From contig NZ_JAVHUY010000010.1 in NCBI RefSeq assembly GCF_031085175.1, positions 124,001-188,000 of the forward strand: DNA of 64,000 nt, read 5' to 3'. Below are positions 49,643 to 58,230 of this stretch, piece by piece. Below the pieces are notes generated by a model, which was not told where the DNA came from, made no database searches, and saw only the letters and a program-made list of their open reading frames with translations. Each line of letters begins with the position of its first letter. Positions within the stretch are counted from its first letter, which is position 1. The translations under genes were made by a program, and so were the position numbers. This DNA comes from Phytohabitans maris. GTDB lineage: Bacteria > Actinomycetota > Actinomycetes > Mycobacteriales > Micromonosporaceae.

Positions 49643-50713
49643 GTGCGTCTGCGACAGGTTGTCAAGGGCCTGGGTGCGCTCGTCATCCTCATTGGACTGT
49701 TGGTGGGCGCGCCGGTCGCGCTGGCCGTGTTCGCCGGCAACCCGCTGCCCGACCACGTGCCCGCCCTCTCCGAGATCGGCGACGCGCTCACCACCCGCGA
49801 CGACGGGCAGCTCTTCCTGCGCGCCCTGGCGGTGGTGGGTTGGCTGGGCTGGGCCACGTTCGCGCTGTCGGTGCTGGTGGAGATCCCGGCCCGGGCGCTG
49901 CGCATCCCGGTGCCCCGGCTGCCCGGCATGCGGCGCCAGCAGCGCATGGCGGCGGCCCTGATCGGTGGCGTCGCGCTGATCATCGGGGCGAGCCCGGCGA
50001 TGGCCTCCGCCGCCGCGACCGCGCCCCCCACCTCGTACGCCGCGGCGCCCTACACACCGGCGACGGTCTCCGCCCCTGCCGCCGCGGCCTGGGAGCGCAC
50101 CGCCGCGGCCGCCGCCGACGAGGATCCGGTGCCGGTCTACCGGGTCGAGCGCGGCGACTACCTGGGCCACATCGCCGACCGGTACCTCGGGGAGTTCGAC
50201 CGCTATCCGGAGCTGGCCAAGCTCAACAAGCTCCGCGATCCCGACCTGATCCGGCCGGGACAGATGCTGCACATGCCGGAGGGCGCGGCCGACGGCGGGG
50301 TACGCCGGCACGCGACCGGCCTCGTCTCGGTGCCTCCCCCGCCAGCTGCGGAGAAGCCGGCTCCCCCACCGGCGGCCGGCGGTGCGGAAAAGCCGGACGG
50401 GACGGAAAAGCCGGACGGCGCGGATGCGGGCCAGACGCCGAGCCCGCTGCCCGGTGGAGGCGGCTCGGAGACGCGGCGCCCCGCCACCGAGGAGCCGGCA
50501 GTGCCGTACGTCCCGCCGCCGCCCACGGTGCAGGACGGCGACGACGCCCGCGAGCCGGTGCACGCGGGTGAGGCCCGGCCGGGCGAGAAGGAACGGCTCA
50601 ACCTGCCGCTCGCGGTCACCGCCGTGCTGACGGCGGCGAGCCTGGTCGGCGCCCAGATCGGCGTGCTGCTCGGCCTGCGCGACAAACGCCGCCAACGCAC
50701 GCGCCGCCCCTAG
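49643..50713 (+). CDS. Membrane protein with LysM domain, last gene of the Tad cluster
   Basis: A 356-residue protein starting at GTG with GGAGG upstream. Two helices at about 10-32 (GLGALVILIGLLVGAPVALA) and 68-85, a third near 108-122, then a Pro/Ala linker, a LysM domain at about 167-215 (YRVERGDYLGHIADRYLGEF, LRDPDLIRPGQMLHMPEG) for binding peptidoglycan, a long Pro/Glu linker and a last helix near 325-345 (LAVTAVLTAASLVGAQIGVL). Longer relatives in actinomycete Tad loci carry an additional BTAD/regulatory region, missing here. It may anchor the machine to the wall; that is inference. Confidence 0.8.
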   Translation: MRLRQVVKGLGALVILIGLLVGAPVALAVFAGNPLPDHVPALSEIGDALTTRDDGQLFLRALAVVGWLGWATFALSVLVEIPARALRIPVPRLPGMRRQQRMAAALIGGVALIIGASPAMASAAATAPPTSYAAAPYTPATVSAPAAAAWERTAAAAADEDPVPVYRVERGDYLGHIADRYLGEFDRYPELAKLNKLRDPDLIRPGQMLHMPEGAADGGVRRHATGLVSVPPPPAAEKPAPPPAAGGAEKPDGTEKPDGADAGQTPSPLPGGGGSETRRPATEEPAVPYVPPPPTVQDGDDAREPVHAGEARPGEKERLNLPLAVTAVLTAASLVGAQIGVLLGLRDKRRQRTRRP

Positions 50714-50750
50714 CCCCCGCTGCCGCCCCCGCGCTGCCGCGCCCCACGGA

Positions 50751-50812
50751 GTTGATCAGGGAGTTCGCGGGCGTGCCGGTCGGCGTGTCGCTCCATCAAG
50801 TCCCTGATCAAC
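50751..50812. repeat. Inverted-repeat element with GTTGATCAGGGA arms
   Basis: Arms GTTGATCAGGGA (50751-50762) and TCCCTGATCAAC (50801-50812) are perfect 12-base inverted repeats 38 bases apart. It lies between the LysM gene stop (50713) and the converging DUF1707 gene and may act as a terminator or be another intergenic palindromic element. Confidence 0.7.
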
Positions 50813-50832
50813 CGCAGGAGGGTGGGGAGGGC

Positions 50833-51273
50833 TCAGCGGCGCAGCGGGCGGCGGGTCTGGGCCTCCAGCACCGCGCGCACCGGGATGACGTGGCCCAGCA
50901 GGCCCACGCCCCAGCCGAGGATGGGCCAGACCGGCCAGAAGTACCAGGCGCCGCTGCTCATGCCGACGGCCGCCCAGATGCCGAGCATGAGGAGCGAGCC
51001 TGCGATGTATGCCGCGACGTGTGCCCGCATCCCGAGCCGGGCGCCGGCGGCTTGCCGCTCGCGGCGGCGGTCACGGGCCCGGCTCCGCACCCAGGCCGCG
51101 GGCAGGTCGGCGACGAGCGCCTCGAGCTCGCCCCGGGTGCGTGCGGCATATGCCGCCGTGGACCGCTCGCCGAACTCCCCGGTCTCCAGGTAACCCGCCG
51201 CGAGGGCGTCACCCAGCAGCGCGGCCACCGACTCCCGCTGCGCGGTGCCGACACGTTCAAGTTCGCTAGCCAT
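50833..51273 (-). CDS. DUF1707 and 2TM domain protein
   Basis: A 146-residue protein. The N-terminal half is DUF1707 (ELERVGTAQRESVAALLGDA, LETGEFGERSTAAYAARTRG, ELEALVADLPAAW), a domain found in many actinomycete membrane and regulatory proteins. The C-terminal part has two helices (HVAAYIAGSLLMLGIWAAVG and WPVWPILGWGVGLLGHVIPV), the 2TM domain. Role unknown. The ATG at 51273 is chosen as it begins the domain; a longer frame reads into low-complexity repeat DNA. Confidence 0.88.
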   Translation of the reverse strand: MASELERVGTAQRESVAALLGDALAAGYLETGEFGERSTAAYAARTRGELEALVADLPAAWVRSRARDRRRERQAAGARLGMRAHVAAYIAGSLLMLGIWAAVGMSSGAWYFWPVWPILGWGVGLLGHVIPVRAVLEAQTRRPLRR

Positions 51274-51540
51274 GACGTCTACGGTGCCACCCAGTCTTGT
51301 CACTGTCAAGATGTGGGCCCGGCAAAGCACGGCCGCGCACGCCAAGGCCTCTCGGCAGGGCGCAGCGCACGCGGCCCCAGGAGGCGTCGCGGCAAGGCGC
51401 GGCCCACCGCGTGCCAGCGCGTCACGGCAAAGCGCGGCGGATGCGAGTGCGGGGCGGTGCGCGGCGGGGTGCGGGGTGCGCGGGGTGCGGGGTGCGCGGG
51501 GTGCGGGGTGCGCCAAGGCTTCGCAGCAAAGCGCGAAGGC
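51274..51540. repeat. Low-complexity region with 16-bp tandem repeat
   Basis: Three perfect copies of GGGGTGCGGGGTGCGC lie at 51466-51513, itself made of two GGGGTGCG halves. The flanks hold looser copies of a GCAAAGCGCGG-like word (around 51310, 51385, 51430 and 51525). No gene is seen. It separates the DUF1707 and PAP2 genes. Confidence 0.75.
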
Positions 51541-52362
51541 TTAGAGCAGGACGCGGGAGAAGCTCGGCAGTGGCTGCCCCGGCAACCGGCCGGGGTATCT
51601 GGTGCGCAGGGCGAGCAGGCGGATCGCGCCCACCAGCAGGAGCCCGGCCACGATGCCGTCGAGCCAGTAGTGGTTGGCGGTGATCACCACCACGCTCACG
51701 GTCAGCGCCGGATGTGCCAGCGCCAGCCACCGCCACCGGCTGGTGCCCACCCGGATCACCGCGATCGCCACGAGCAATGCCCAGCCGACGTGCAGCGAGG
51801 GCATCGCGGCGAACTGGTTGGCCACCCCGTCGGTGCTGTTGTCCGGGTACGCCGAAGGGCCGGTGAGGATCATCGTGTCGACCATCCCGAAGCTGCTGAC
51901 CAGCCGCGGGGGTGCGAGCGGGAAGATGACGTGCACGAAGAGCGCGGCCCCGGTGAGGAGCGCCATCTCGGTGCGCATGCGCAGGTAGTCGGGGCGGTGC
52001 CGGATCCAGAGCCACACCATCGCCGCGATCGTGCCGGGGAAATGGACGCCGACGTAATAGAGGTTGGCCAAGCGGGCCGTCCCTCCCCAGGAGAGCGCCC
52101 AGTGCTGGATCGCTGCCTCACTGGGCAGGCGAAGTGCCCGTTCGACCTCCCAAACCCAATCCGCATGGCGGAAAGCAACGCCCAATTGGCCGTCGGCAAG
52201 ATGCCGGATGCCCTGGTAAATAACCATCATCGAGGCGATCAAGACCACCTCGATAACGAGTTCGCGTAGGCGTGCCGCTCGGGAGCGACCCGGCCCTGGC
52301 CTCACAGGTGGTGCTGTCTGTGGACCCGCGGCAGGCCGCGTGATCCCTTCCGTGACTGCCAT
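51541..52362 (-). CDS. PAP2-family phosphatase (membrane, inositol-phosphotransferase-like)
   Basis: A 273-residue membrane protein with about six helices. The PAP2 active-site parts are AAMPSLHVGWALLVAIAVIR (SLH with catalytic His) and VVVITANHYWLDGIVAGLLL (second His before YxxD). This PAP2_3 type occurs in actinobacteria as phosphatases of prenyl or phosphatidyl phosphates or as inositol-phosphoceramide-synthase-like transferases; which it is cannot be read. The ATG at 52362 follows GTGGGGGACGGCG. Monocistronic. Confidence 0.88.
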   Translation of the reverse strand: MAVTEGITRPAAGPQTAPPVRPGPGRSRAARLRELVIEVVLIASMMVIYQGIRHLADGQLGVAFRHADWVWEVERALRLPSEAAIQHWALSWGGTARLANLYYVGVHFPGTIAAMVWLWIRHRPDYLRMRTEMALLTGAALFVHVIFPLAPPRLVSSFGMVDTMILTGPSAYPDNSTDGVANQFAAMPSLHVGWALLVAIAVIRVGTSRWRWLALAHPALTVSVVVITANHYWLDGIVAGLLLVGAIRLLALRTRYPGRLPGQPLPSFSRVLL

Positions 52363-52515
52363 CGCCGTCCCCCACCGAGATTTCATCCACGGTTTACGCA
52401 ATTCAACGCTAAGTGAAATCTCTATACCAGAACAGCGGTTATCCGTGTGACCCCACGCACAACGACACACCTCGAAGTCATCCGGTCCCCGATCGTAGAA
52501 GGGCCGGACAACGAT

Positions 52516-52545
52516 CAGGGCGCCTCGCCGAAGCGAGACGCCCTG
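52516..52545 (-). terminator. Stem-loop after the ScyD-like gene
   Basis: Arms CAGGGCGCCTCGC (52516-52528) and GCGAGACGCCCTG (52533-52545) pair over 13 bases with one mismatch and a CGAA loop, 20 bases beyond the stop at 52565. Confidence 0.8.
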
Positions 52546-52564
52546 AAAGAGAAGGAGCCGCAGG

Positions 52565-53707
52565 TCAGGCGCGGATGCGCAGCACCTCGCCACCGCCCGC
52601 GACGATCGACTTGTTGGTGACGTAGATCGCGCCGTCGCCGCCGACCACGACGCCACCGGGAGCGGTCAGCCGTCCGGCCGCGAGTTCGGTCCGCTCGCCA
52701 CCGCGCTTGTCGACGCGGATCAGTGCGCCGTTCGGGTCACCGGCGAGGAGCCCCTCCTTGGAGATCTGCAACACCAGCAGCCGGCCCCGCCGGTCGAAGG
52801 CGAGGTCGACGATGTTGGTGAACCCCGTCGCGTACACCGTGGGCGCCTTGCCCGGCACGATCCGCCACACCCGCGCGGCGCCCTTCTGGAACGGGAAGCC
52901 GGTCAGCTCGCCCACGTAGAGCGCGCCATCCGGGCCCCACGTCACGCTCGTCGGCACCGCCTGCATCGGGATCTGCGGCGGCAGGTCGGGGATCGGCGGC
53001 GCGGTGACCAGCCGGGCCGGGAAGGTCGCCACTGTGGACACCTTGCCGCGCTTGCCGACCCTGAGCAGGTCGTTGCCGCCCGCGTCCGTGGCGAACGCGC
53101 CGAACGGTGTGGCCAGGATCCCGTACGGGTTGGAGTCGACCGCACTGCCCGGGTCGCCTTGGTCGGGGTTCTTCCTCGCCTCGTACGCGTTGAGGTCCGC
53201 GATCGGCTTGACCGCGCCGGCCCGCACCCCCGGACGCAGGGCCACGACGTGGCCCATGAGTCGCCCGCCGGCGCCGAGGAGTTCGCGCGTCTCCAGGTTG
53301 AAGGCGCCGCCGATCGTGGCGACCAGGCCGGTGCCGGCCGGCGAGATGTCGTGCAGGCCGATCGCCGAGCCGCCGTCCTCGTTGGCGAGCGACGGCAGAC
53401 CGGTGATCACGCGGTGCGGCTTCGCGTAGCGGTCGAGCCGTGGCGGGACCGCGGTCAGCGCCGCGCTGTCGCCGAGGCACTGCCGGTCACCTTCCGGGCC
53501 GTCGATACAGGGGCCGTCCCCGCCCCGGCCGGCCTCCGCGACGTACAGCCAGCCGCCCTTGCCCACCGCGATCCCGCGTGGGTTGTCCAGGCCGCTGGCG
53601 ATGACGGATACCGATGGCTTGCGCTCGGCGCCGATAGCGGCGGGCGCGCCGGTCAACACCAGCGCGGCGGCCACGGCGGCAGCCGCGAAAACGTGACCAA
53701 GCTTCAT
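52565..53707 (-). CDS. Secreted ScyD/ScyE-family beta-propeller protein
   Basis: A 380-residue exported protein. Signal peptide about 1-27 (MKLGHVFAAAAVAAALVLTG to AAIGA). The rest shows six-bladed NHL/SGL-type repeats (LDNPRGIAVGKGGWLYVAEA, VDSNPYGILATPFGAFATDA, PTSVTWGPDGALYVGELTGF, IVDLAFDRRGRLLVLQISKE, LTAPGGVVVGGDGAIYVTNK), with Cys pairs near the front. The ScyD/ScyE family is named from cyanobacterial scytonemin genes, but actinomycete members have no known role. The ATG at 53707 is preferred over an upstream one since it begins the signal peptide. Confidence 0.85.
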   Translation of the reverse strand: MKLGHVFAAAAVAAALVLTGAPAAIGAERKPSVSVIASGLDNPRGIAVGKGGWLYVAEAGRGGDGPCIDGPEGDRQCLGDSAALTAVPPRLDRYAKPHRVITGLPSLANEDGGSAIGLHDISPAGTGLVATIGGAFNLETRELLGAGGRLMGHVVALRPGVRAGAVKPIADLNAYEARKNPDQGDPGSAVDSNPYGILATPFGAFATDAGGNDLLRVGKRGKVSTVATFPARLVTAPPIPDLPPQIPMQAVPTSVTWGPDGALYVGELTGFPFQKGAARVWRIVPGKAPTVYATGFTNIVDLAFDRRGRLLVLQISKEGLLAGDPNGALIRVDKRGGERTELAAGRLTAPGGVVVGGDGAIYVTNKSIVAGGGEVLRIRA

Positions 53708-53796
53708 GAACACCCCGTTTCTCGTGTACCGAACCAAGGTGCATCATGCTGTCTTCCGGTGATCAAGATGACGAAGATACCCGAATGGGTGAAAGG

Positions 53797-53847
53797 GGTT
53801 TGTGAGTGGCCGCCACTGTCCCGGCGGTGGCGGACCACCCACAAACC
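53797..53847 (-). terminator. Long stem-loop after the GH13 gene
   Basis: GGTTTGTG (53797-53804) pairs with CACAAACC (53840-53847) and the inner GTGG / CCAC and CGCCA / TGGCG extend the stem, giving about 17 paired bases around a 12-base loop, 10 bases past the GH13 stop (53858). Confidence 0.75.
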
Positions 53848-53857
53848 GCTCGAAGGC

Positions 53858-55459
53858 CTAGCTGTCGAGACGTAGCCAGGCCGCGGTGTCGACGGGCAGC
53901 GCGGCACCGTCCAGGGGGCCGCTCGCGAGCAGCACCTCGCCGTGCGCGGGCAGCGGCACGGCCGCCGCCGACAGGTTGAGCACACACGCGAAGCCAGCCT
54001 CGCGCGCGGCCTCGGGCTCCCGGGCGAAGGCGAGGACGCCGTCCGGCGCCGGCAACCAAACCATGCGGCCATCGCCGAGGGCAGGCTCCGCGCGCCGGAT
54101 CCGCAACGCCTTCCGATAAAGCTCCAACATGGAGTACGGGTCACCGGACTGCGCCTGCACCGTGCGATCCTTCCAGTCCGGCGGTTGGGGGAGCCACGGT
54201 GCCGCCGCAGCGCCAGCCGGACTAAACCCGAATGGCGGCTCCATCCCGGACCACGGCAGCGGCACGCGGCAGCCGTCGCGACCGGGGTCGGTGTGTCCGG
54301 AGCGGTGCCACATCGGGTCCTGGCGCAGCTCGTACGGGATGTCCTCGACCTCCCAGAGCCCCAGCTCCTCGCCCTGGTAGACGTACGCCGAGCCGGGCAG
54401 CGCGAGCGTGAGCAGCGCCGCCGCCCGGGCCCGTACGCCGCCGAGCTGCAGGTCGGCCGCGACACCCTCACGCTTGCCGGCAAAGCTGAACGAGCTGTCC
54501 ACCCGCCCGTACCGGGTCACGTGGCGGGTGACGTCGTGGTTGGAGAGGACCCAGGTGGCCGCCGCCCCGACCGGCGCGTGCGCGCTCAGCGTCGCGTCCA
54601 CGCACTCGCGCAGCGCCGCCGCGTCCCAGGGGCAGCAGAGAAAGTCGAAGTTGAAGGCGGTGTGCAGCTCGTCGGCCCGTAGGTAGTTGGTGAAGCGTTC
54701 CCGGTCGGGTAACCACACCTCGCCGATCAGGACCCGGTCGCCGGGGTAGCTGTCCGCGACCCGCCGCCACGAACGGTAGATGTCGTGCACCCCGTCCTGG
54801 TCGGTGTACGCCTCGATGCCGTCGAGCGCCGGATCCTTTACCGGCAAGGCGGCCGAGTCGATGCGGATGCCGTCGACGCCACGGTCGAGCCAGAAGCGCA
54901 GGATGTCTTCGAACTCCGCGCGCACCCGCGGGTGGGCCCAGTTGAAGTCGGGCTGCTCCGGCGCGAACAGGTGCAGGTACCACTCGCCGTCGGCGACGCG
55001 GGTCCAGGCCGAGCCGCCAAAGATGGAGCGCAGGTCGGTCGGGGGCTGGTCACCGTTGGGGCCGCGACCGGGGCGAAACCAGAAGAGCTCCCGCTCCGGG
55101 CCGCCGGCCAGCGCCGCCTCGAACCACGGATGCGCGCTGGAGCAGTGGTTGGGGACGATGTCGATGATGATCCGGATGCCCCGCTCGTGCGCTTCCGCGA
55201 TCAGCGCCTCGGCCTCGTCGAGCGTGCCGAAGACCGGGTCGATGTCGCGGAAGTCGGCCACGTCGTAGCCGGCGTCGGCCATGGGTGACGGGTACCACGG
55301 GCTCAGCCACACCGCGTCCACACCGAGCTCGACCAGGTGGTCCAGGCGCGCCCGGATCCCCGCCAGGTCACCGATCCCGTCACCGTTTCCGTCGGCGAAG
55401 CTGCGCGGATAGACCTGGTAGATGACGGCGCCGCGCCACCAGTTGGCTGCTGTGGACAT
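53858..55459 (-). CDS. GH13 alpha-glucosidase (oligo-alpha-glucosidase)
   Basis: A 533-residue cytoplasmic (no signal peptide) enzyme with a (beta/alpha)8 barrel. Catalytic residues: nucleophile Asp201 in RGVDGIRIDSAALPV, acid/base Glu247 in VLIGEVWLPDRERF, transition-state Asp309 in WVLSNHDVTRHV. Family start YQVYPRSFADGNGDGIGDL and GYDVADFRDIDPVFGTL with the oligo-1,6-glucosidase/alpha-glucosidase type QPDFNWAHPRVRAEFEDI. It should cleave maltose, isomaltose or similar into glucose after import. The converging signals and the LacI gene upstream suggest a small regulon: the CTTTCTGAAAG box at 55618-55628 is 159 bases before the start. Confidence 0.93.
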   Translation of the reverse strand: MSTAANWWRGAVIYQVYPRSFADGNGDGIGDLAGIRARLDHLVELGVDAVWLSPWYPSPMADAGYDVADFRDIDPVFGTLDEAEALIAEAHERGIRIIIDIVPNHCSSAHPWFEAALAGGPERELFWFRPGRGPNGDQPPTDLRSIFGGSAWTRVADGEWYLHLFAPEQPDFNWAHPRVRAEFEDILRFWLDRGVDGIRIDSAALPVKDPALDGIEAYTDQDGVHDIYRSWRRVADSYPGDRVLIGEVWLPDRERFTNYLRADELHTAFNFDFLCCPWDAAALRECVDATLSAHAPVGAAATWVLSNHDVTRHVTRYGRVDSSFSFAGKREGVAADLQLGGVRARAAALLTLALPGSAYVYQGEELGLWEVEDIPYELRQDPMWHRSGHTDPGRDGCRVPLPWSGMEPPFGFSPAGAAAAPWLPQPPDWKDRTVQAQSGDPYSMLELYRKALRIRRAEPALGDGRMVWLPAPDGVLAFAREPEAAREAGFACVLNLSAAAVPLPAHGEVLLASGPLDGAALPVDTAAWLRLDS

Positions 55460-55617
55460 TCGTTACCTCGACTCTGTCGTGGTGATCTTCCAGACTCGCC
55501 GCCTGCGGGGTTCGCGACGGACTCGCGCCCGGGGGTTCGCGCCTGCGGGTTCGCGCCTGCCAGGTTTCGTGACGACGACGATACAAAGCCAAACTTGAGT
55601 ACGCAATAACTCGACTG

Positions 55618-55628
55618 CTTTCTGAAAG
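55618..55628. promoter_or_regulatory. Candidate LacI operator between GH13 and lacI-type gene
   Basis: CTTTCTGAAAG is a palindrome with an odd centre lying upstream of the GH13 gene and downstream of the LacI gene. MalR/AglR-type LacI sites in streptomycetes have a related look. A weaker pair TTGAGT / ACTCGA lies at 55594-55613. Confidence 0.45.
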
Positions 55629-55651
55629 AAGCGCGACGTTGGGTAGAAACA

Positions 55652-55687
55652 ACCAGGGCGCCCCACTGGTTGGTGGGACGCCCTGGT
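55652..55687 (-). terminator. Stem-loop after the LacI gene
   Basis: ACCAGGGCG (55652-55660) pairs with CGCCCTGGT (55679-55687), extended by CCCAC / GTGGG inside, with a 6-base loop, 20 bases beyond the stop at 55707. Confidence 0.8.
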
Positions 55688-55706
55688 CAGGCTCGGGTTT
55701 GGCCGG

Positions 55707-56711
55707 TCAGCCCCTGGGTGCCGGGGCGGTCGAACCCCGGACGACGAGCTCCGGCTCGAAGAACAGCTCCTCGGGCGGCACCCCGACCCCCTCCATCTGC
55801 TGCACGAGCAGGTCGACGACCGACTGGCCCATCGCCTCGATCGGCTGCCGGACGGTGGTCAGCGGCGGGTCGGTGCAGGTCATGATCGCGGAGTCGTCGT
55901 AGCCGACGATCGACATCTCCTGCGGCACCCGCTTGCCCAGGCGGCGAACCGCCCGCACGGCGCCGAGGGCGAGCACGTCGCTGGCGCAGAGGATGCCGGT
56001 CACGCCCCGCTCGGCCAGCCGGGTGGCCGCCGGCCGCGCGCCCTCCATCGAAAAGCTCGCGCGCTCGACCTCGCAGGTCACGTCCGGGGTGCCCTTGGCG
56101 GCGGCCACGAGCGCGTCGAGCTTGCGGCGGGAGGGCACGTGGTCCTCCGGGCCGAGCAGCGCGCCGACCTTCTGGTGGCCGAGCGACACCAGATGCGCGA
56201 ACGCCTGCTCCACCGCCACCGCGTCGTCCGTCGAGACGCTCGGGAAGCCCAGCCCCTCGACACCCGCGTTGACAAGTACCGCCGGCAGCCCCCGCTCGCG
56301 GAGCGTGCGGTAGTGGTCGTGCGGCGCATCGGCCATCGCGTAATTGCCGCCGGCGAAGATCACGCCGGACACCTGGTGCTCCAGCAGCATCTCCAGGAAG
56401 TCGGTCTCGGAGACACCGCCGATCGTACGGGCGCAGAGGATCGGCGAGAGGCTGCGCTGCACCAGCGCCCCGGTCACCGCCTCGGCCAGCGCCGGAAAGA
56501 TCGGGTTTTGCAGCTCGGGCAGGACCAGGCCGACCAGCCGGGCACGCTCGCCGCGCAGCTTGGACGGGCGCTCGTAGCCGAGCACGTCGAGCGCGGTCAG
56601 CACCGCGGCCCGGGTCGCCTCGGACACGCCCTCGCGGCCGTTGAGCACGCGGCTCACGGTGGCCTCGCTGACCCCCGCCTTCTTGGCGACCTCGGTAAGG
56701 CGTCGTGTCAC
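55707..56711 (-). CDS. LacI-family regulator of sugar use
   Basis: A 334-residue repressor. The GTG at 56711 with GGAGACACC before it yields TRRLTEVAKKAGVSEATVSR, the LacI HTH and hinge (VLNGREGVSEATRAAVLTAL, GYERPSKLRGERARLVGLVL). The rest is the periplasmic-binding-like sensor (LPELQNPIFPALAEAVTGAL, GVTGILCASDVLALGAVRAV, VGYDDSAIMTCTDPPLTTVR). The GH13 gene follows downstream on the same strand after a terminator, so the pair likely forms one maltose/alpha-glucoside regulon (AglR/MalR type). The gene's own promoter region, 56712-56803, is short. Confidence 0.9.
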   Translation of the reverse strand: MTRRLTEVAKKAGVSEATVSRVLNGREGVSEATRAAVLTALDVLGYERPSKLRGERARLVGLVLPELQNPIFPALAEAVTGALVQRSLSPILCARTIGGVSETDFLEMLLEHQVSGVIFAGGNYAMADAPHDHYRTLRERGLPAVLVNAGVEGLGFPSVSTDDAVAVEQAFAHLVSLGHQKVGALLGPEDHVPSRRKLDALVAAAKGTPDVTCEVERASFSMEGARPAATRLAERGVTGILCASDVLALGAVRAVRRLGKRVPQEMSIVGYDDSAIMTCTDPPLTTVRQPIEAMGQSVVDLLVQQMEGVGVPPEELFFEPELVVRGSTAPAPRG

Positions 56712-56803
56712 GGTGTCTCCGCGCCAGCTCTGTCGCTCACGGCGAAATCGTACGGCAGCGCGCTGCAAGAACTGACACCGCTGACCAGCCCGCTGGCGAT
56801 TTC

Positions 56804-58162
56804 TTAACGCAGATCACGCAAGGAATCCTCAATTGCGCGGTGAAAAGTGGGATATGCGTAAATCATCTGGCGCAACGTCTCCAGCGGCACCTCGGCCTTC
56901 ACCGCAAGCGTGAGCGGGGCGAGCACCTCGCCGCCGACCGGGCCTGCGGAGGTCGCGCCGATGAGCACGTCCCGCTCGGCGTCGGCGACCAGCTTGACGA
57001 ACCCGTCGTTGCCCGCCTTGTGGATCCAGCCCCGCGCCGAGCTGGGCACCTGGGACAGACCGACGCGCACCGGGATGCCGCGCTCCCGCGCCTGCGCCTC
57101 GGTCAGCCCCACCGCGCCGATCTCCGGGTCGGTGAACGTCACCCGCGGCACCGCCCGGTAGTCCGCCGCCGGTCCCTCCTGGCCCAGGATGTCGCGGACC
57201 GCGATGCCGGCCTGGTACATCGCCACGTGCGTGAACGCCCCGTGCCCGGTGACGTCGCCGACCGCCCAGATCCCGTCGGCGGCCCGCATCCGGCCGTCCA
57301 CCTCGATCTGCTCGGCCGCCGAGTCGAGCCCCACCGACTCCAGTCCCAGCTCGCCGAGCTGCGCCCGCCGACCGATCGCCACCAGCAGCTTCTCCGCGAC
57401 GACCGGGGCACCGCCGCTCAGGTGCACGGTGAACTCGCCGCCCTCGTACCCGATCCGCTCCGCCCGCGTGCCGGTGCGCAGCTCCACGCCGTCCCGGCCG
57501 AGCGCCGCCGCGGCCAGCTCGGACGACTCCGGCTCCTCCAGCGCGAGGAGGCGGTCGAGCGCCTCGATGACCGTGACCCGTACGCCGAAGCGGGCGAACA
57601 CCTGCGCCAGCTCCAGCCCGACCGCGCCGCCGCCCAGCACCGCCAGCGAGGCGGGCAGCTCCTCCACCTCGATGGCCTCGCGGTTCGTCCAGTACGGCGT
57701 ACCCGCCAAGCCCTCGATCGGCGGGATAACCGCGGAGGTGCCGGTGCCGAGCACGATGCCCCGCCGCGCCTCGTAGATGTCGCCGCCCACCTCGACCCGG
57801 CCGGGGCCGGCCAGCGTGCCGTACCCCCGCACGAAATGCCCGCCTTTGCCGGTGAACCGGTCGACGGCGACCGTGTCGTCCCAGGTATCGGTGGCCTCCT
57901 CGCGGATGCGCTTGGCGACCGGCGCCCAGTCGGGCTCCACCCGCGCCTGCCCGGCCAGCAGCTCGACCCGCCGCGCCTCGGCCAGCGCGTTGCCCGCCCG
58001 GATCATCATCTTGCTGGGCACGCACCCCCAGTACGGGCACTCGCCGCCGACCAGGTTGTGCTCGACGCCGACGACCGAGAGGCCCGCCTCGGCCAGCCTG
58101 CCGGCTACCTCCTCACCGCCGACGCCCAGCCCCACGACCACGATGTCCACCTGCCGCGCCAT
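56804..58162 (-). CDS. Flavin disulfide reductase (dihydrolipoamide/mercuric reductase-like)
   Basis: A 452-residue FAD/NAD(P) enzyme of pyridine nucleotide-disulfide oxidoreductases. FAD loop VDIVVVGLGVGGEEVAGRLA; redox disulfide GGECPYWGCVPSKMMIRAGN (C-x4-C); NAD(P) loop SLAVLGGGAVGLELAQVFAR; FAD second motif ADGIWAVGDVTGHGAFTHVA; the dimer domain ends with LRQMIYAYPTFHRAIEDSL holding the HPTxHE-like His (here YPTFHRAIED, so the normal His-Pro is Tyr-Pro). The active-site His/Glu pair of lipoamide dehydrogenase is thus kept as H-R-A-I-E. Substrate uncertain: mycothione, mercuric or dihydrolipoyl-type. Divergent to crtI. Confidence 0.85.
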   Translation of the reverse strand: MARQVDIVVVGLGVGGEEVAGRLAEAGLSVVGVEHNLVGGECPYWGCVPSKMMIRAGNALAEARRVELLAGQARVEPDWAPVAKRIREEATDTWDDTVAVDRFTGKGGHFVRGYGTLAGPGRVEVGGDIYEARRGIVLGTGTSAVIPPIEGLAGTPYWTNREAIEVEELPASLAVLGGGAVGLELAQVFARFGVRVTVIEALDRLLALEEPESSELAAAALGRDGVELRTGTRAERIGYEGGEFTVHLSGGAPVVAEKLLVAIGRRAQLGELGLESVGLDSAAEQIEVDGRMRAADGIWAVGDVTGHGAFTHVAMYQAGIAVRDILGQEGPAADYRAVPRVTFTDPEIGAVGLTEAQARERGIPVRVGLSQVPSSARGWIHKAGNDGFVKLVADAERDVLIGATSAGPVGGEVLAPLTLAVKAEVPLETLRQMIYAYPTFHRAIEDSLRDLR

Positions 58163-58230
58163 GTCGCCAGCATGCCACCAACGGGTGACGCGGATCGCCG
58201 GCCTTCCGGAGCCCTACGGCATTTCCGCAG

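Noticed and set aside
51282-51540. Possible CRISPR or coding repeat at the G-rich tandem repeats
   Set aside because: Units are adjacent without unique spacers, and frames through them are low complexity; called a simple tandem repeat.
55490-55565. Short repeats GGGTTCGCGCCTGC upstream of the GH13 gene
   Set aside because: Only two adjacent imperfect copies; not enough to support a regulatory or mobile element.
55618-55628. The LacI protein here as regulator of the GH55-like gene
   Set aside because: The box near the LacI/GH13 genes (CTTTCTGAAAG) differs wholly from GAGAGCGCTCTC at the GH55-like gene.
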